Assembly: GCA_937983635.1 (NCBI GenBank)
Contig: CALJZR010000010.1
Span: 1 to 5,553 of the forward strand
Direction: 5' to 3'
DNA from: an uncultured bacterium
GTDB lineage: Bacteria; Patescibacteriota; Patescibacteriia; Patescibacteriales; UBA12465
Length of the DNA stretch: 5,553 nucleotides
Of this stretch, positions 5,188-5,553 are shown in pieces. Both the position numbers and the translations under genes were made by a program. Numbering within the stretch: position 1 is the stretch's first letter; each line of letters opens with the position of its first letter. The notes beneath the pieces were generated by a model. It searched no databases and had not been told where the DNA came from. It saw only the letters and a program-made list of their open reading frames with translations.

Positions 5188-5553
5188 ATTTCCTATATTC
5201 AAATAAATAATCTTCACCTTGCCCAATTTTTTCCCAGTAGTCAGCACTCATCTTGGCTTCGGCAATAATCTTATCACTGGCCCACCAGTATTTATTGATA
5301 ATCAAATAAGAGCGCTGGACCCCTGCAAAATCCATGGCTCGTTCCATTGTATTTTTATTAGCTTGCTTATAGACCATTTCTAAAAAATATTGGTAAAGAG
5401 GTCCGCCGGTGGGGATGGGGTAGAAGTAAATTTCTCCGCTTGGACTAGGTAGATAGCGGCGGAAGCCAATTTCTCTCAAGGCCGCGGCACTAACTTGTTG
5501 GTTAGCTAAAACGATGTAATTCTCTTCTTGAGCAAGCTCTTCGGCCCGCCTGA
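5186..5553 (-). CDS. Unidentified protein, C-terminal 121 residues (5' end outside the window)
   Basis: The frame is open to the right edge: upstream of the TTG at 5479 it continues as 'RRAEELAQEENYIVLANQQVSAAAL', so that TTG is an internal leucine and the start is off-window. The visible part is soluble, with no membrane helix. Notable features are 'NYIVLANQQVSAAALREIGF', then 'YFYPIPTGGPLYQYFLEMVY', 'MERAMDFAGV' and 'SYLIINKYWWASDKI'; the end is 'YLFEYRK'. The alternation of predicted strands and helices resembles the soluble C-terminal tail seen after multi-pass membrane segments in some uncharacterised candidate-phylum proteins, but this comes from memory and I cannot name a family. It is followed immediately by its own terminator, so it ends its transcription unit and is not in an operon with the large gene downstream. 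Confidence 0.8.
   Translation of the reverse strand, partial: RRAEELAQEENYIVLANQQVSAAALREIGFRRYLPSPSGEIYFYPIPTGGPLYQYFLEMVYKQANKNTMERAMDFAGVQRSYLIINKYWWASDKIIAEAKMSADYWEKIGQGEDYLFEYRK

Noticed and set aside
5477..5479. TTG as a start codon for a 97-residue protein
   Set aside because: The frame continues to the right edge with well-patterned residues (NYIVLANQQVSAAAL), so this is an internal leucine of a truncated gene.

Overview
The window looks like a piece of a Candidate Phyla Radiation (Patescibacteria, probably Parcubacteria-like) genome. The evidence is the gene content, not a marker gene. There is a DUF3160-type protein and a very long secreted mosaic protein. The mosaic protein ends in two copies of a 'GEAWYLNP...KRYYLGRP...GISNKDL' module, which I know mainly from predicted surface proteins of these bacteria. 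AT-rich DNA and simple hairpin-plus-T-run terminators fit but prove nothing. All three reading frames translate with standard stop codons.

Layout. (1) Positions 1-1266, plus strand: the C-terminal 421 codons of a DUF3160-family protein whose start lies left of the window. (2) Positions 1287-1317: a strong hairpin terminator in the 61-base gap between two convergent genes, probably serving both. (3) Positions 1328-4975, minus strand: the only complete gene, a 1215-residue exported protein. In order it has a signal peptide, a Cys-rich cap, a NosD-like right-handed beta-helix with a conserved interruption, an Ig-like domain, a Trp/Tyr-rich domain I cannot name, a further beta-rich region, a DUF5011-type Ig domain, a Gly/Ser linker, a thrombospondin-1-like Cys module, and two GEAWYLNP modules flanking a thrombospondin-3-type calcium-binding pair. 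(4) Positions 4976-5153, intergenic: a consensus -10 promoter for the large gene, no Shine-Dalgarno sequence before its ATG, and a small imperfect palindrome of unknown role. (5) Positions 5154-5187: a terminator for the upstream minus-strand gene, with a GCAA tetraloop in the minus-strand RNA. (6) Positions 5186-5553, minus strand: the last 121 codons of an unidentified protein that continues beyond the right edge.

How it fits together. The large gene appears to be transcribed alone: a terminator and its own promoter separate it from the upstream gene, and a terminator closes it downstream. Its architecture suggests an extracellular adhesin or polysaccharide-binding protein, possibly used to contact a host cell or matrix. 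No catalytic site or classical wall anchor is visible. No mobile element, CRISPR array, tRNA or rRNA was seen. The most novel material is the repeated C-terminal module and the Trp/Tyr-rich central domain of the large protein.
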